Below the pieces are notes generated by a model. The model saw only the letters and a list, made by a program, of their open reading frames with translations. It was not told the origin of the DNA and did no database searches. A program made the position numbers and the translations under genes. Positions 13,234-22,094 of a DNA stretch of 32,366 nucleotides are shown piece after piece (position 1 is the first letter of the stretch; the number at the start of each line of letters is the position of its first letter). The stretch spans positions 1 to 32,366 of the forward strand of contig SEEV01000029.1 in assembly GCA_004211695.1 (NCBI GenBank). The letters are read 5' to 3'. This DNA comes from Rhodococcus sp. (in: high G+C Gram-positive bacteria) (GTDB taxonomy: Bacteria; Actinomycetota; Actinomycetes; Mycobacteriales; Mycobacteriaceae).

Positions 13234-15162
13234 ATGAGCACGAATATCGAACAACTGGAGTTCCAGGCGGAGACCCGCCAGCTCCTGGACCTCATGATCC
13301 ACTCGGTGTACTCCAACAAGGACTCGTTCCTGCGGGAGCTCATCTCCAACGCCTCGGACGCGCTGGACAAGTTGCGGCTCGAAGCGTTCCGCAACAAGGA
13401 CCTCGACGTCGACACGTCGGATCTGCACATCGAGATCGAGGTCGACGCGGACAACCGCACCCTCACCGTCCGTGACAACGGCATCGGCATGTCGCACGAG
13501 GAGGTCGTCGACCTGATCGGCACGCTGGCGAAGTCCGGCACCGCGGATCTGCGCCGCAAACTGCGCGAAGCGAAGGACGCCGCCGCGTCCGAGGAACTGA
13601 TCGGACAGTTCGGAATCGGCTTCTACTCGACGTTCATGGTCGCCGACAAGGTGACCCTGCTGACGCGGAAGGCCGGCGAGAGCGGGGCCACGCGCTGGGA
13701 GTCGAGTGGCGAGGCGACGTACACGATCGAAGCGGTCGAGGACGCGCCGCAGGGCAGTTCCGTCACGCTGCACCTCAAGCCCGAGGACGCCGAAGATCAC
13801 CTCCACGACTACACGTCGGAACGGAAGATCAAGGAACTCGTCAAGCGCTACTCCGACTTCATCGCGTGGCCGATCCGGATGGACGTCGAACGCAGGGTCC
13901 CCGCGGAGGGCGAGGGCGAGGACGAGGTCACGACGACGTCCGAGACGATCAACTCAATGAAGGCCCTGTGGGCGCGGTCGAAGGACGACGTCTCCGAGGA
14001 CGAGTACAAGGAGTTCTACAAGCACATCGCCCACGCCTGGGACGAACCGCTCGAGGTCATCCCGATGAAGGCGGAGGGCACGTTCGAGTTCCAGGCCCTG
14101 CTGTTCATCCCCTCCCATGCGCCGTTCGACCTGTTCATGCGGGACGGCAAGACGGGTGTGCAGCTCTACGTCAAGCGCGTCTTCATCATGGACGACTGCG
14201 ACCAGCTGATGCCGGAGTACCTCCGCTTCGTCAAGGGCGTGGTCGACGCGCAGGACCTCTCCCTCAACGTGTCGCGGGAGATCCTCCAGCAGGACCGGCA
14301 GATCCGTGCCATCCGGCGCAGGCTCACCAAGAAGGTCCTCACCACGATCAAGGACCTGAAGGCGGAGCGGCCCGACGACTACCGCACGTTCTGGGCGGAG
14401 TTCGGCCGCGCTGTCAAGGAAGGCCTGATGTCGGACACCGACAATCGGGATGCGCTGCTGGGTATCTCGTCGTTCGCGTCGACGCACAGCGAGGAGGAAC
14501 CGACCTCGCTCGAAGAGTATGTGGCACGGATGAAGGACGGCCAGGAGCAGATCTTCTACGCGACCGGCGACTCCCGGCAGCTGCTGGAGAGCTCGCCGCA
14601 CATGGAGGCCTTCCGCGCGAAGGGCTTCGAGGTACTGCTGCTGACCGACCCGGTCGACGAGATGTGGGTCGGTGCCGTTCCGGAGTTCGATGGGAAGTCG
14701 TTCCAGTCGATTGCCAAGGGCGAGGTCGACCTCGACAGCGAGGAAGACAAGAAGGCGCACGAGTCGGAGCGGGAGGAGCAGGAGAAGGACTTCGCAGGCC
14801 TGCTCTCCTGGATGGCCGACGCGTTGAGCGAGCAGGTCAAGGAGGTTCGGCTCTCGACCCGGCTGACCACGTCACCGGCCTGCATCGTCGGCGACGCCTT
14901 CAGCATGTCGCCGGCGCTCGAGCGGATGTATCGCGCGTCGGGGCAGCCCGTCCCCACCACGAAGCGGATCCTCGAGCTGAACCCGACCCACCCGCTCGTC
15001 TCCGGGTTGCGGCAAGCGCACGGCGAACGCGACGAGGATCCGGCGCTGGGGGAGACCGCGGAACTTCTCTACGGCATGGCGTTGCTGGCCGAGGGCGGCG
15101 AACTCGACGACCCCGCCCGGTTCACCACGATGCTCGCCAACCGCCTCGCCAGGACGGTGTAG
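13234..15162 (+). CDS. htpG: Chaperone HtpG (Hsp90)
   Basis: A full-length bacterial Hsp90 of 642 residues. The GHKL ATPase motifs are all present: RELISNASDALDK (catalytic Glu, Mg-binding Asn), DNGIGM, and GQFGIGFYS. The middle domain has SLNVSREILQQ with its catalytic-loop Arg, and the C-terminal dimerisation domain is intact. HtpG remodels client proteins in the cytosol with ATP. ATG 13234 is chosen because GAAGGGA lies six bases upstream; in-frame GTG 13201 would add eleven residues. Two genes follow within 5 bp and by 4-bp overlap, forming an operon that links a chaperone, an epimerase-like enzyme and a DNA glycosylase. Confidence 0.97.
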   Translation: MSTNIEQLEFQAETRQLLDLMIHSVYSNKDSFLRELISNASDALDKLRLEAFRNKDLDVDTSDLHIEIEVDADNRTLTVRDNGIGMSHEEVVDLIGTLAKSGTADLRRKLREAKDAAASEELIGQFGIGFYSTFMVADKVTLLTRKAGESGATRWESSGEATYTIEAVEDAPQGSSVTLHLKPEDAEDHLHDYTSERKIKELVKRYSDFIAWPIRMDVERRVPAEGEGEDEVTTTSETINSMKALWARSKDDVSEDEYKEFYKHIAHAWDEPLEVIPMKAEGTFEFQALLFIPSHAPFDLFMRDGKTGVQLYVKRVFIMDDCDQLMPEYLRFVKGVVDAQDLSLNVSREILQQDRQIRAIRRRLTKKVLTTIKDLKAERPDDYRTFWAEFGRAVKEGLMSDTDNRDALLGISSFASTHSEEEPTSLEEYVARMKDGQEQIFYATGDSRQLLESSPHMEAFRAKGFEVLLLTDPVDEMWVGAVPEFDGKSFQSIAKGEVDLDSEEDKKAHESEREEQEKDFAGLLSWMADALSEQVKEVRLSTRLTTSPACIVGDAFSMSPALERMYRASGQPVPTTKRILELNPTHPLVSGLRQAHGERDEDPALGETAELLYGMALLAEGGELDDPARFTTMLANRLARTV

Positions 15163-15167
15163 AACCC

Positions 15168-16157
15168 TTGCTGGTACTGGTCACGGGGGGAACGGGTTTC
15201 ATCGGGGCGTGGAGCGCCAAGGCGGCGGCGGACGCCGGCCACCGGGTGCGGTTCCTCGTGCGGGATCCGGCTCGTCTCGTGACCAGTGCGGCGGCCCTCG
15301 GACTCGACACGTCCGATCACGTCGTCGGTGACATCACCGACGCCGAATCGGTGCGGCGTGCGCTGGACGGCTGCGACGCCGTCATCCACGCCGCGGCCGT
15401 CGTCGCGGTCGACCCGCGACGGGCCGACGAGATGCTTCAGACCAACCTCGCGGGCGCGCAGAACGTGCTGGGAACCGCGGTCGAGATGGGCCTCGATCCG
15501 ATCGTGTACGTCTCGAGCATCGCCGCCCTGTTCCAGCCGGGGGTCGGGGTGCTCACCCCGGAACTGCCGGTATGCGGACCTCCCGACGCCTACGGACGGA
15601 GCAAGGCGCGTGTGGAGCAGTACGCGCGCGACCTGCAGGCCGGCGGCGCGCCCATCGCCATCACGTACCCGGGCATGGTCGTCGGCCCACCCGCGGGAAA
15701 CCAGTTCGGGGAGGCCGCCCAGGGTGTCGAGGCCGCTGTGCGTCTGCGCATTCTTCCCGGCCGGAGCGCCGCGTGGACGATGGTCGACGTCCGGGAGGTG
15801 GCGAGCGCGCATGCCGCCCTGCTGGAGCCGGGGGGCCGCGGCCGGCGGTACATGCTCGGCGGTCCGCGGGTTCCGATCGCCGGGGTCGCCGACATGCTGG
15901 GCGTGATCACCGGCAAACGGATGGGTGTGCTTCCGGTCCCGGACAGCGCGTTGCGTCTGGTGGGCAGGCTGGTGGACGTGGTCGATCGGTTCGTCCCGTT
16001 CGACTCGCCCATCTCGGAGGCCGCGATGGAGTACTACACACGGATGCCGGATACGGACGACGGGCCGAGCGAGAGCGAACTGGGTGTGAAGTACCGCGAT
16101 GCCGCGGAGACGCTGGCCGACACCGTTGCCGGGCTGACGCAGGCCGGCCGGTTGTGA
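15168..16157 (+). CDS. NAD-dependent epimerase/dehydratase-like protein
   Basis: An extended short-chain dehydrogenase of 329 residues. The N-terminal VTGGTGFIG motif begins at residue 5, VVGDITDAESVRRALDGCDAVIHAAA follows the pattern of atypical or extended SDRs, and the catalytic region reads YVSSIAAL and DAYGRSKARVEQYA (Tyr-x3-Lys present). It resembles dihydroflavonol-4-reductase-like and 3-beta-hydroxysteroid-dehydrogenase-like proteins. The start must be TTG 15168, five bases after the htpG stop, because the coding frame has no ATG or GTG before the nucleotide-binding strand. It overlaps mug by four bases. The substrate is unknown. Confidence 0.85.
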   Translation: MLVLVTGGTGFIGAWSAKAAADAGHRVRFLVRDPARLVTSAAALGLDTSDHVVGDITDAESVRRALDGCDAVIHAAAVVAVDPRRADEMLQTNLAGAQNVLGTAVEMGLDPIVYVSSIAALFQPGVGVLTPELPVCGPPDAYGRSKARVEQYARDLQAGGAPIAITYPGMVVGPPAGNQFGEAAQGVEAAVRLRILPGRSAAWTMVDVREVASAHAALLEPGGRGRRYMLGGPRVPIAGVADMLGVITGKRMGVLPVPDSALRLVGRLVDVVDRFVPFDSPISEAAMEYYTRMPDTDDGPSESELGVKYRDAAETLADTVAGLTQAGRL

Positions 16158-16723
16158 GTTTCACGCGGGCGGAACTGGAGTCGTTCCGGGACGCCGAGGT
16201 CCCGGATCTCATCGGACCGGGATGCCGGCTGCTGTTCGTCGGGATCAACCCGGGACTGTGGACGGCCGCGACCGGTGCGCATTTCGCGCGGCCGGGCAAC
16301 CGTTTCTATCCGGCTCTGCTGGCCGCCGGAATCATCGAGCGTGCGATCGATCCGACGGCCGGCATGTCGGACGAGGATCGTGATCACCTGATCGAGCGGG
16401 GTGTCGGCATCACCAACCTGGCCCCGCGCGCCACTGCGAAGGCCGACGAGCTGACCGGCGAGGAACTGGCCGTCGGCGCCGAGCGCCTGCGCGTCGTGGT
16501 CCGCGACACCGCTCCGCGGGTAGTTGCCGTCGCCGGGATCACGGCCTACCGCACGGCTTTCGGGGAGCGTGCGGCGAAGAAGGGGAGGCAACCGACCGAT
16601 CTCGAGGGCGCGGAGTTGTGGCTGGTGCCCAATCCCAGTGGGCTCAACGCCCACGAGACCGTCGCCACCCTGGCCGCCTCGTACCGGGAGGCGGCGACCC
16701 GCGCGGGCATCGTTTCCGGCTGA
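16154..16723 (+). CDS. mug: G/U mismatch-specific DNA glycosylase (Mug type)
   Basis: A 189-residue uracil-DNA-glycosylase-superfamily protein of the Mug/TDG family. The signature LLFVGINPGLWTAATGAHFARPGNRFYPAL carries the catalytic Asn in GINPG, and the second motif LWLVPNPSGLNAH contains the intercalation-loop region. It excises uracil or thymine (and ethenocytosine in Escherichia coli) mispaired with guanine. GTG 16154 overlaps the stop of the upstream gene (GTGA), so translation is coupled. It is the last gene of the htpG unit. Confidence 0.93.
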   Translation: MSFTRAELESFRDAEVPDLIGPGCRLLFVGINPGLWTAATGAHFARPGNRFYPALLAAGIIERAIDPTAGMSDEDRDHLIERGVGITNLAPRATAKADELTGEELAVGAERLRVVVRDTAPRVVAVAGITAYRTAFGERAAKKGRQPTDLEGAELWLVPNPSGLNAHETVATLAASYREAATRAGIVSG

Positions 16724-16736
16724 TCGAACAGGTCGC

Positions 16737-16742
16737 TAGGCT
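16737..16742 (+). promoter_or_regulatory. -10 box, probable leaderless promoter
   Basis: TAGGCT ends six bases before the ATG at 16749. No ribosome-binding site is present. Confidence 0.45.
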
Positions 16743-16748
16743 GCGAAG

Positions 16749-17099
16749 ATGACCGTCGTCTACAACCTCCTCTTCGTCTGCCATCTGCTCGGTATGGCCG
16801 CCCTCGTCGGCGGATACTTCGCCGTGCTCGGGGCGCCGCGGATCTCCGAGGTGATCGTGTGGGGAGCGCGGCTCCAATTCGCGACCGGACTGATCCTGGT
16901 CGGGCTCGGTGAGGCCGCACTCGACAAGGACTACAACCACGTGAAGATCGGCGTGAAACTCGTGCTCTCGCTCGTGGTGGTCGTGCTGGCGGAGATCGTC
17001 CGCGGCAGGCAGAAGAGAGGTCAGGAGAACCCGAACCTCGTCCATGTGGTGGGTGGACTGGGCGTCGTCACCGTGCTGGTGGCCGCTCTCTGGACGTGA
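16749..17099 (+). CDS. Small four-helix membrane protein
   Basis: A 116-residue protein with four predicted membrane helices: YNLLFVCHLLGMAALVGGYF, an RISEVIVWGARLQFATGLILVGL segment, VKIGVKLVLSLVVVVLAEI and a C-terminal VGGLGVVTVLVAALW. The loops are short and charged (EAALDKDYNHVK; RGRQKRGQENPN). I do not recognise a named family with known function, though similar short integral membrane proteins are common in actinobacteria. It probably has its own leaderless promoter and ends 12 bp from the convergent acyl-CoA dehydrogenase. Confidence 0.8.
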   Translation: MTVVYNLLFVCHLLGMAALVGGYFAVLGAPRISEVIVWGARLQFATGLILVGLGEAALDKDYNHVKIGVKLVLSLVVVVLAEIVRGRQKRGQENPNLVHVVGGLGVVTVLVAALWT

Positions 17100-17111
17100 T
17101 CGCCCCGAGTT

Positions 17112-18506
17112 TCACTTCTTGGGTGGGGCAAGGATTTTCATCGCCAGCCGCTGCGCGGACTCGGGCATCCGGTCTTTCATGGACATCGCGAACTCGCCGG
17201 CTTTCGTGCGCACGGAGGTGCCCCGGCCGAATCGCCGGTTGAAGGCGGACCCTTCCGTCGGCTGATCGAAGTGGAGAGGCGGAGCGCCGTCCGCGGCACC
17301 GAGGGCGCGCCCGATCACCATCCGCTGAATCTCGCTGGTGCCCTCGAAGATGGTGTACAGCTTGGCGTCCCGGTACCACTTCTCGACGGGGTGGTCGCTG
17401 ATGTAGCCCCAGCCGCCCATCGTCTGCAGTGCGCGTTCGGTGGTCTTCACCGCGACCTCGGACGCCGCGAGTTTCGCCATCGAGCCCTCGCCGTGCCGGA
17501 ATTCGACGCCGGTCGCCGCCATCCACGACGCCCGCCACGTGAGCAGTCGTGCGGCGTCGATCTGGGTCGCGAGGTCCGCCAGGGGAAAGGCGATACCCTG
17601 GTTGTCGATGATGGGACCGCCGAACGCCTCTCGGCGATTCGCGTATTCGGTGGCGTACTCGAGTGCGGCGCGGGCGATCCCCAGCGCCTGAGCCGCCACC
17701 ATCGGACGTGTCTGTTCGAACGTGCCGAGCGTCGCCGATTTCCGTCGTGGGGCGCCCGTGGCCACCTCCTCCTGCACCTCGCGGGCCTTCCGCATGCGGT
17801 TCTGCAGCTTGTCGTCGCCGCCGAGCAGATGGTCGGCCGGGACCCGCACCTGATGGAACTTCAGTTCCGCCGTGTGCGACGCGCGGCAGCCCAGTTTGTC
17901 GAGCTTGCGCACGAGTTCGATTCCCGGACTTCCGCCGGGCACCACGAACAGCGCCTGCCCGCGATGGCCCAGGTCCGGGTCGACGGTGGCGTTCACGACG
18001 TGCACGTCGGCGATACCCCCGTTGCCGATCCACATCTTGTGCCCCTCGATCACCCACTCGTCGCCGTCGCGGGTCGCGGTGGTCCGCAGATTCCGGACGT
18101 CGCTGCCGCCCTCCGGTTCCGAGATGCACAGCGCGGCGAGTTTCAGGTTGCCGGGCTCGCCGAAGCATTCGGGTGCCCAGCGCAGCATCTGCTCCGGCGT
18201 CGCGGCCTGCCCGATCGACGACAACGCCAGCGCGGGCATCACGACGGCGAGCCCGATTCCGGCGCAACCCCAGAACAGCTCCTCCATGAACAGGGGGAGG
18301 GACAGACCGGTCGGGTCGCCGATGAGGTCGCGGTAGAACAGCGGACTGTAGAAGCCCTCCTCCGCGGCCTTCTCGAGAACGTCCCAGGGAAACTCCTGCG
18401 CGCGGTCGTGCTCGGCCGCCACCGGGCGGACCACAGTCTCCGCGAACGTGTGCGTCCGCTCGACGAGATCCCGCTGAGCCGGAGTGAGTGCGAGGCTGAA
18501 AGTCAT
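17112..18506 (-). CDS. Acyl-CoA dehydrogenase
   Basis: A 464-residue flavoprotein of the acyl-CoA dehydrogenase family, which introduces an alpha-beta double bond into acyl-CoA and passes electrons to ETF. ALCISEPEGGSDVRNL is the flavin-contact block, GHKMWIGNGG follows, and TMGGWGYISDHPVEKWYRDAKLYTIFEGTSEIQRM contains the Glu used as catalytic base in medium/short-chain enzymes. The C-terminal 50 residues beyond the usual end (FNRRFGRG to the terminus) are an extension. GAGGGA lies six bases before the ATG. Chain-length preference cannot be deduced. It is divergent from a methyltransferase gene. Confidence 0.93.
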   Translation of the reverse strand: MTFSLALTPAQRDLVERTHTFAETVVRPVAAEHDRAQEFPWDVLEKAAEEGFYSPLFYRDLIGDPTGLSLPLFMEELFWGCAGIGLAVVMPALALSSIGQAATPEQMLRWAPECFGEPGNLKLAALCISEPEGGSDVRNLRTTATRDGDEWVIEGHKMWIGNGGIADVHVVNATVDPDLGHRGQALFVVPGGSPGIELVRKLDKLGCRASHTAELKFHQVRVPADHLLGGDDKLQNRMRKAREVQEEVATGAPRRKSATLGTFEQTRPMVAAQALGIARAALEYATEYANRREAFGGPIIDNQGIAFPLADLATQIDAARLLTWRASWMAATGVEFRHGEGSMAKLAASEVAVKTTERALQTMGGWGYISDHPVEKWYRDAKLYTIFEGTSEIQRMVIGRALGAADGAPPLHFDQPTEGSAFNRRFGRGTSVRTKAGEFAMSMKDRMPESAQRLAMKILAPPKK

Positions 18507-18624
18507 GGCAGTCCCTCGGTTGCCGCGTTGCTGTGCACCAACGTAACACTCACAGGCTGCCGCGGCTCCCGATCGTCCGATCCTGACATGTGAGATGGAT
18601 ATCCCATTATCTGGTCGAGGTTGC

Positions 18625-18630
18625 TAGCGT
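18625..18630 (+). promoter_or_regulatory. -10 box, probable leaderless promoter
   Basis: TAGCGT ends seven bases before the ATG at 18638. The GGAGG next to the ATG is too close to act as a normal ribosome-binding site. Confidence 0.45.
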
Positions 18631-18637
18631 CGGAGGT

Positions 18638-19447
18638 ATGAACGGCGAGGAGACGGTCTACACCCACGGCCACGACGAATCGGTACTGCGCAATCACCGA
18701 TGGCGGACTGCGGAGAACTCCGCCGCGTATCTGTCCCCGTACCTGCGCGAAGGCATGACCCTGCTCGACGTCGGATGCGGGCCGGGCACCATCACCGCCG
18801 ACCTCGCGGGCCTCGTCGCCCCCGGAGTCGTCACCGCCGTCGAGATGAACGATGAGGCGCTGTCCCTGGCCAGGAACGAATTCGCGAAGCGTGGCATCGC
18901 GAACGTCGAGACCGTCGTGTCGGACGTGCACGCCCTCGACGTTCCCGACGACAGCTTCGACGTGGTGCACGCACATCAGGTGCTGCAACATGTCGGGGAT
19001 CCCGTGCAGGCGCTGCGCGAGATGAAGCGGGTGTGCAGGCCCGGTGGACTCGTGGCCGCCCGCGACGCCGACTACGGCACCTTCACCTGGTTTCCGGCGA
19101 CGCCGGAACTCGACGAGTGGTTGGCGCTCTACAAGGACATCGCCCGGGCGAACGGCGGAGAACCGGATGCGGGCAGGCGCCTGCGGGCGTGGGCACACGA
19201 AGCGGGTCTCGACGACGTGGTGAACACCGCGAGCACGTGGTGTTTCTCCTCCGACGAGGATCGGGAGTGGTGGGGTGGGTCCTGGGCCGACCGCACGCTC
19301 CGGTCCACCTACGCGGACCGGGCGCTCGAACTGGGACTCGCCACCCAGGGCGACCTCGAACGCATCGCGGCGGGGTGGCGTGCATGGGCGCAGGAGGACG
19401 ACGGCTGGTTCGCGCTCCTGCACAGCGAGATCCTCTGCCGGGTGTAG
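18638..19447 (+). CDS. Class I SAM-dependent methyltransferase
   Basis: A 269-residue UbiE/Methyltransf_11-type protein. Motif I is LLDVGCGPGTI (residues 42-52), followed by an acidic end of strand 2 in VTAVEMNDEAL, then VSDVHALDVPDDSFDVVHAHQVLQHV and REMKRVCRPGGLVAARDADYG. The C-terminal part is Trp-rich and probably forms the acceptor site. The acceptor is not identifiable. ATG 18638 is chosen over an in-frame upstream ATG because the -10-like box sits seven bases before it. It is divergent from the acyl-CoA dehydrogenase. Confidence 0.9.
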   Translation: MNGEETVYTHGHDESVLRNHRWRTAENSAAYLSPYLREGMTLLDVGCGPGTITADLAGLVAPGVVTAVEMNDEALSLARNEFAKRGIANVETVVSDVHALDVPDDSFDVVHAHQVLQHVGDPVQALREMKRVCRPGGLVAARDADYGTFTWFPATPELDEWLALYKDIARANGGEPDAGRRLRAWAHEAGLDDVVNTASTWCFSSDEDREWWGGSWADRTLRSTYADRALELGLATQGDLERIAAGWRAWAQEDDGWFALLHSEILCRV

Positions 19448-19497
19448 GACCGCACAAACGCCTCGCGAGGAGCGCCCGTGGATGGGACACTCGGCCC

Positions 19498-20166
19498 ATG
19501 GCGACGTTGCGGGTGGGTCGACTGTGCTTGCTGGGACTGATGGTGGCTCTGAGTGGGATGGTGCGCGCTCCGGTCGCCTCCGCGGCCCCCGAAGGAGCGG
19601 TCTTCTCGGGTGCCGCCGATCAGGTGGTCACGGTCCACGTTCCGTCTGCGGGAGCGGTGGCCGGCACACTGACCGCCTGGGAACGCGGTGCAGACGGCGC
19701 GTGGCAAGTGTTCGCGGGTCCCGTCGCGGCCGACGTCGGCGCGGAAGGAATCGGTGCGGCCAACGAATTCTCGACCCGCACGCCAGCCGGTGTCTTCCCG
19801 CTGACGCAGGCCTTCGGCCGGCAGCCCGCACCGGCGACGGCGATGCCCTACTTCCGATCGGACCGGCGCGACTGGTGGGATTCGAATCCGCTGTCCCCGA
19901 CCTACAACACGCACATCCGTCAGGACGCGAGCCCCGGCGGTAACAGCGAGAACCTCTACGAAGCGGGGCCGCTGTACGACTACGCGGTGGCGATCGGCCA
20001 CAACGCCGCCCGGATTCCCGGGGCGGGTTCGGCGATGTTCCTGCACGTCACCGACGGCACCACCACCGAGGGCTGCGTCGCGACCGACCGCGACACGCTG
20101 GTCACTCTCCTCGGCCGGCTCGACCCGGCGAAGAACCCCGTCATCGAGATCGCGGTAGGCGCGTAG
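19498..20166 (+). CDS. Exported L,D-transpeptidase-like (YkuD-fold) protein
   Basis: A 222-residue secreted protein. The signal peptide (LCLLGLMVALSGMV, ending near ASAAPEG, cleavage about residue 30) precedes a YkuD-like catalytic domain. The active-site block is AMFLHVTDGTTTEGCVATDRDTL, with His 183 and nucleophile Cys 193; the usual SHGC-x-R signature is altered to TEGCVA and lacks the Arg. Such enzymes act on peptidoglycan stem peptides (3-3 or lipoprotein cross-links), but the altered motif means transpeptidase activity is unproven. It follows the methyltransferase by 50 bp and ends at a long hairpin shared with fumarase. Confidence 0.82.
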   Translation: MATLRVGRLCLLGLMVALSGMVRAPVASAAPEGAVFSGAADQVVTVHVPSAGAVAGTLTAWERGADGAWQVFAGPVAADVGAEGIGAANEFSTRTPAGVFPLTQAFGRQPAPATAMPYFRSDRRDWWDSNPLSPTYNTHIRQDASPGGNSENLYEAGPLYDYAVAIGHNAARIPGAGSAMFLHVTDGTTTEGCVATDRDTLVTLLGRLDPAKNPVIEIAVGA

Positions 20167-20216
20167 CGCCCGTGAGTGGTTGACGAGTCCAGAGACTCCT
20201 CAACCACTCACGGGCG
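20167..20216. terminator. 50-nt bidirectional hairpin / palindromic element
   Basis: Outer arms 20167-20183 and 20200-20216 pair perfectly over 17 bp (CGCCCGTGAGTGGTTGA on the left). Inside, GAGTC (20185-20189) and GACTC (20194-20198) form a second stem with a CAGA loop. It lies exactly between two convergent genes and starts at the base after the stop of the left gene. It lacks a U-tract; a bidirectional terminator or a dispersed palindromic repeat are both possible. Confidence 0.75.
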
Positions 20217-20226
20217 GCGAAGCCGC

Positions 20227-21924
20227 CTACAGGCCGGGACGCTTCCCAATGGTGAGGGTGGGTGTGGAGACACCGGCGAAGAAGTCCTCGCCCTTGTCGT
20301 CGACCACGATGAACGCGGGGAAGTCCTCGACCTCGATCTTCCAGACCGCTTCCATGCCGAGTTCTTCGTACTCGACGATCTCGACCTTCTTGATGCAGTC
20401 GAGGGCGAGACGCGCCGCGGGACCGCCGATGGACCCGAGGTAGAAGCCGCCGTACGACTTGCAGGCGTCGGTGACCTGCTTGGAGCGGTTGCCCTTCGCA
20501 AGCATCACCATGGATCCGCCCGCAGCCTGGAACTGCTCCACGTAGGAATCCATGCGACCGGCGGTTGTGGGCCCGAAGGAACCGGACGCCATGCCGTCGG
20601 GGGTCTTGGCCGGACCGGCGTAGTACACCGGGTGGTCCTTGAGGTACTGCGGCATCTCCTCGCCGGCGTCGAGCCGTTCCTTGATCTTGGCGTGGGCGAT
20701 GTCGCGTGCGACGACGAGCGGGCCGGTGAGCGACAGCCGCGTCTTCACCGGGTGCTTCGACAGCTCGGCGAGGATCTCGGGCATCGGCTTGGTGAGGTCG
20801 ATCTTCACGGCCGCACCCTTGCCGGTGCCGGAGACGCCGTCGGTCTCGGCGTCGAGTTGGGCGTCGGTGACCTCGGGCAGGTATTTGCCGGGGTTGAACT
20901 CGAGCTGCTCGAGGAAGACGCCCTCGGGGGTGATCTTCGCCTTGGCCTGGCGGTCTGCCGAGCAGGACACCGCGAGGGCGACGGGGAGGGAGGCGCCGTG
21001 GCGGGGGAGTCGGATCACGCGGACGTCGTGGCAGAAGTACTTGCCGCCGAATTGTGCGCCGATGCCGATCTGACGGGTCAGCTCCAGCACCTTCTCCTCG
21101 AGATCCAGGTCGCGGAACCCGCGGCCGGTGATCGCGCCCTCGTTGGGGAGCTCGTCCAGGTAGTGCGCCGACGCGTACTTCGCCGTCTTGAGCGCGAACT
21201 CCGCCGACGTGCCGCCGACGACGATCGCGAGGTGGTACGGCGGGCAGGCCGCGGTGCCGAGGGCGCGAATCTTCTCCTCGAGGAACCGCATCATGCCGTC
21301 GGGGTTCAGGATCGCCTTGGTCTCCTGGAACAGGTACGACTTGTTGGCGCTGCCGCCGCCCTTGGCCATGTACAGGAACTTGTAGGCGTTCTCGTGGCCG
21401 GCCGCCGTGTCGGCGTACAGCTCGATCTGGGCTGGAAGGTTGCTGCCGGTGTTCTTCTCTTCCCACATCGTGATCGGCGCATTCTGCGAGTACCGCAGGT
21501 TGAGCCGCGTGTAGGCGTCGTAGACACCCCGAGCGATGGCCTTCTCGTCGTCGCCGGGGGTGAGGACGTGCTGTCCGCGCTTGCCCATCACGATCGCGGT
21601 GCCGGTGTCCTGGCACATCGGCAGTACGCCGGCCGCGGAGATGTTGGCGTTCTTGAGCAGATCCAGTGCCACGAACTTGTCGTTGTTCGACGCTTCCGGA
21701 TCGTCCAGGATGCTCGCGAGCTGCGTCAGATGATCGCTGCGCAGGTAATGCGAGATGTCGTGGAGCGCGGTCTCGGTGAGCAGACGCAGCGCCTCGGGCT
21801 CGACGGACAGGAAGGTGCGGCCGTCGGGTCCTTCGACAGTCGACACCCCCTCGGTGGTCAGCAGCCGATATTCGGTGGGGTCCTCACCGATCGGCAGCAA
21901 GTCCTCGTAGAGGAAGTCGGCCAT
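20227..21924 (-). CDS. fumA: Fumarate hydratase class I (iron-sulfur)
   Basis: A single-chain class I fumarase of 565 residues with both alpha and beta parts. Three cysteines in conserved contexts should bind the catalytic [4Fe-4S] cluster: [10 protein letters not shown] (Cys 104), [11 protein letters not shown] (Cys 227) and [11 protein letters not shown] (Cys 321). The C-terminal beta part includes [42 protein letters not shown]. It hydrates fumarate to L-malate in the TCA cycle and, unlike FumC, is oxygen sensitive. AGGAG lies five bases before the ATG. A -10-like TAGCCT lies about 40 bases upstream on the coding strand. Confidence 0.96.
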   Translation of the reverse strand: MADFLYEDLLPIGEDPTEYRLLTTEGVSTVEGPDGRTFLSVEPEALRLLTETALHDISHYLRSDHLTQLASILDDPEASNNDKFVALDLLKNANISAAGVLPMCQDTGTAIVMGKRGQHVLTPGDDEKAIARGVYDAYTRLNLRYSQNAPITMWEEKNTGSNLPAQIELYADTAAGHENAYKFLYMAKGGGSANKSYLFQETKAILNPDGMMRFLEEKIRALGTAACPPYHLAIVVGGTSAEFALKTAKYASAHYLDELPNEGAITGRGFRDLDLEEKVLELTRQIGIGAQFGGKYFCHDVRVIRLPRHGASLPVALAVSCSADRQAKAKITPEGVFLEQLEFNPGKYLPEVTDAQLDAETDGVSGTGKGAAVKIDLTKPMPEILAELSKHPVKTRLSLTGPLVVARDIAHAKIKERLDAGEEMPQYLKDHPVYYAGPAKTPDGMASGSFGPTTAGRMDSYVEQFQAAGGSMVMLAKGNRSKQVTDACKSYGGFYLGSIGGPAARLALDCIKKVEIVEYEELGMEAVWKIEVEDFPAFIVVDDKGEDFFAGVSTPTLTIGKRPGL

Positions 21925-22045
21925 TGTATCTCCTGGACAGCGGGTTATGTGAAGTTCGTACCCAGGCTAGACGCGGGTACGTGAGGCGGCGGAGGCCGGG
22001 GGCCGTGTTGTGGCGGCTGTCACAGGGTTTTCACAGACAAATCCG

Positions 22046-22051
22046 TACACT
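22046..22051 (+). promoter_or_regulatory. -10 box upstream of the CPBP leader ORF
   Basis: TACACT ends seven bases before ATG 22059. If transcription starts there, the message begins with the 11-codon ORF rather than with the protease gene. Confidence 0.45.
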
Positions 22052-22058
22052 TGACTGG

Positions 22059-22094
22059 ATGCGCGAACACGAACGAGATCGGTGGGCCGAATGA
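22059..22094 (+). CDS. 11-codon leader ORF coupled to the CPBP protease
   Basis: ATG 22059 opens MREHERDRWAE, with a stop TGA at 22092-22094. The stop overlaps the CPBP start codon as ATGA (22091-22094). It lies seven bases downstream of a -10-like box, so it could be translated from a leaderless mRNA and deliver terminating ribosomes to the protease start. The peptide is strongly charged and has no hydrophobic segment. It may be a translational coupling device rather than a functional peptide; chance cannot be excluded. Confidence 0.4.
   Translation: MREHERDRWAE

Noticed and set aside
20176-21984. 602-codon open frame antisense to fumarase
   Set aside because: Low-complexity Leu/Val/Gly/Glu translation with no motifs; the class I fumarase on the other strand is certain.
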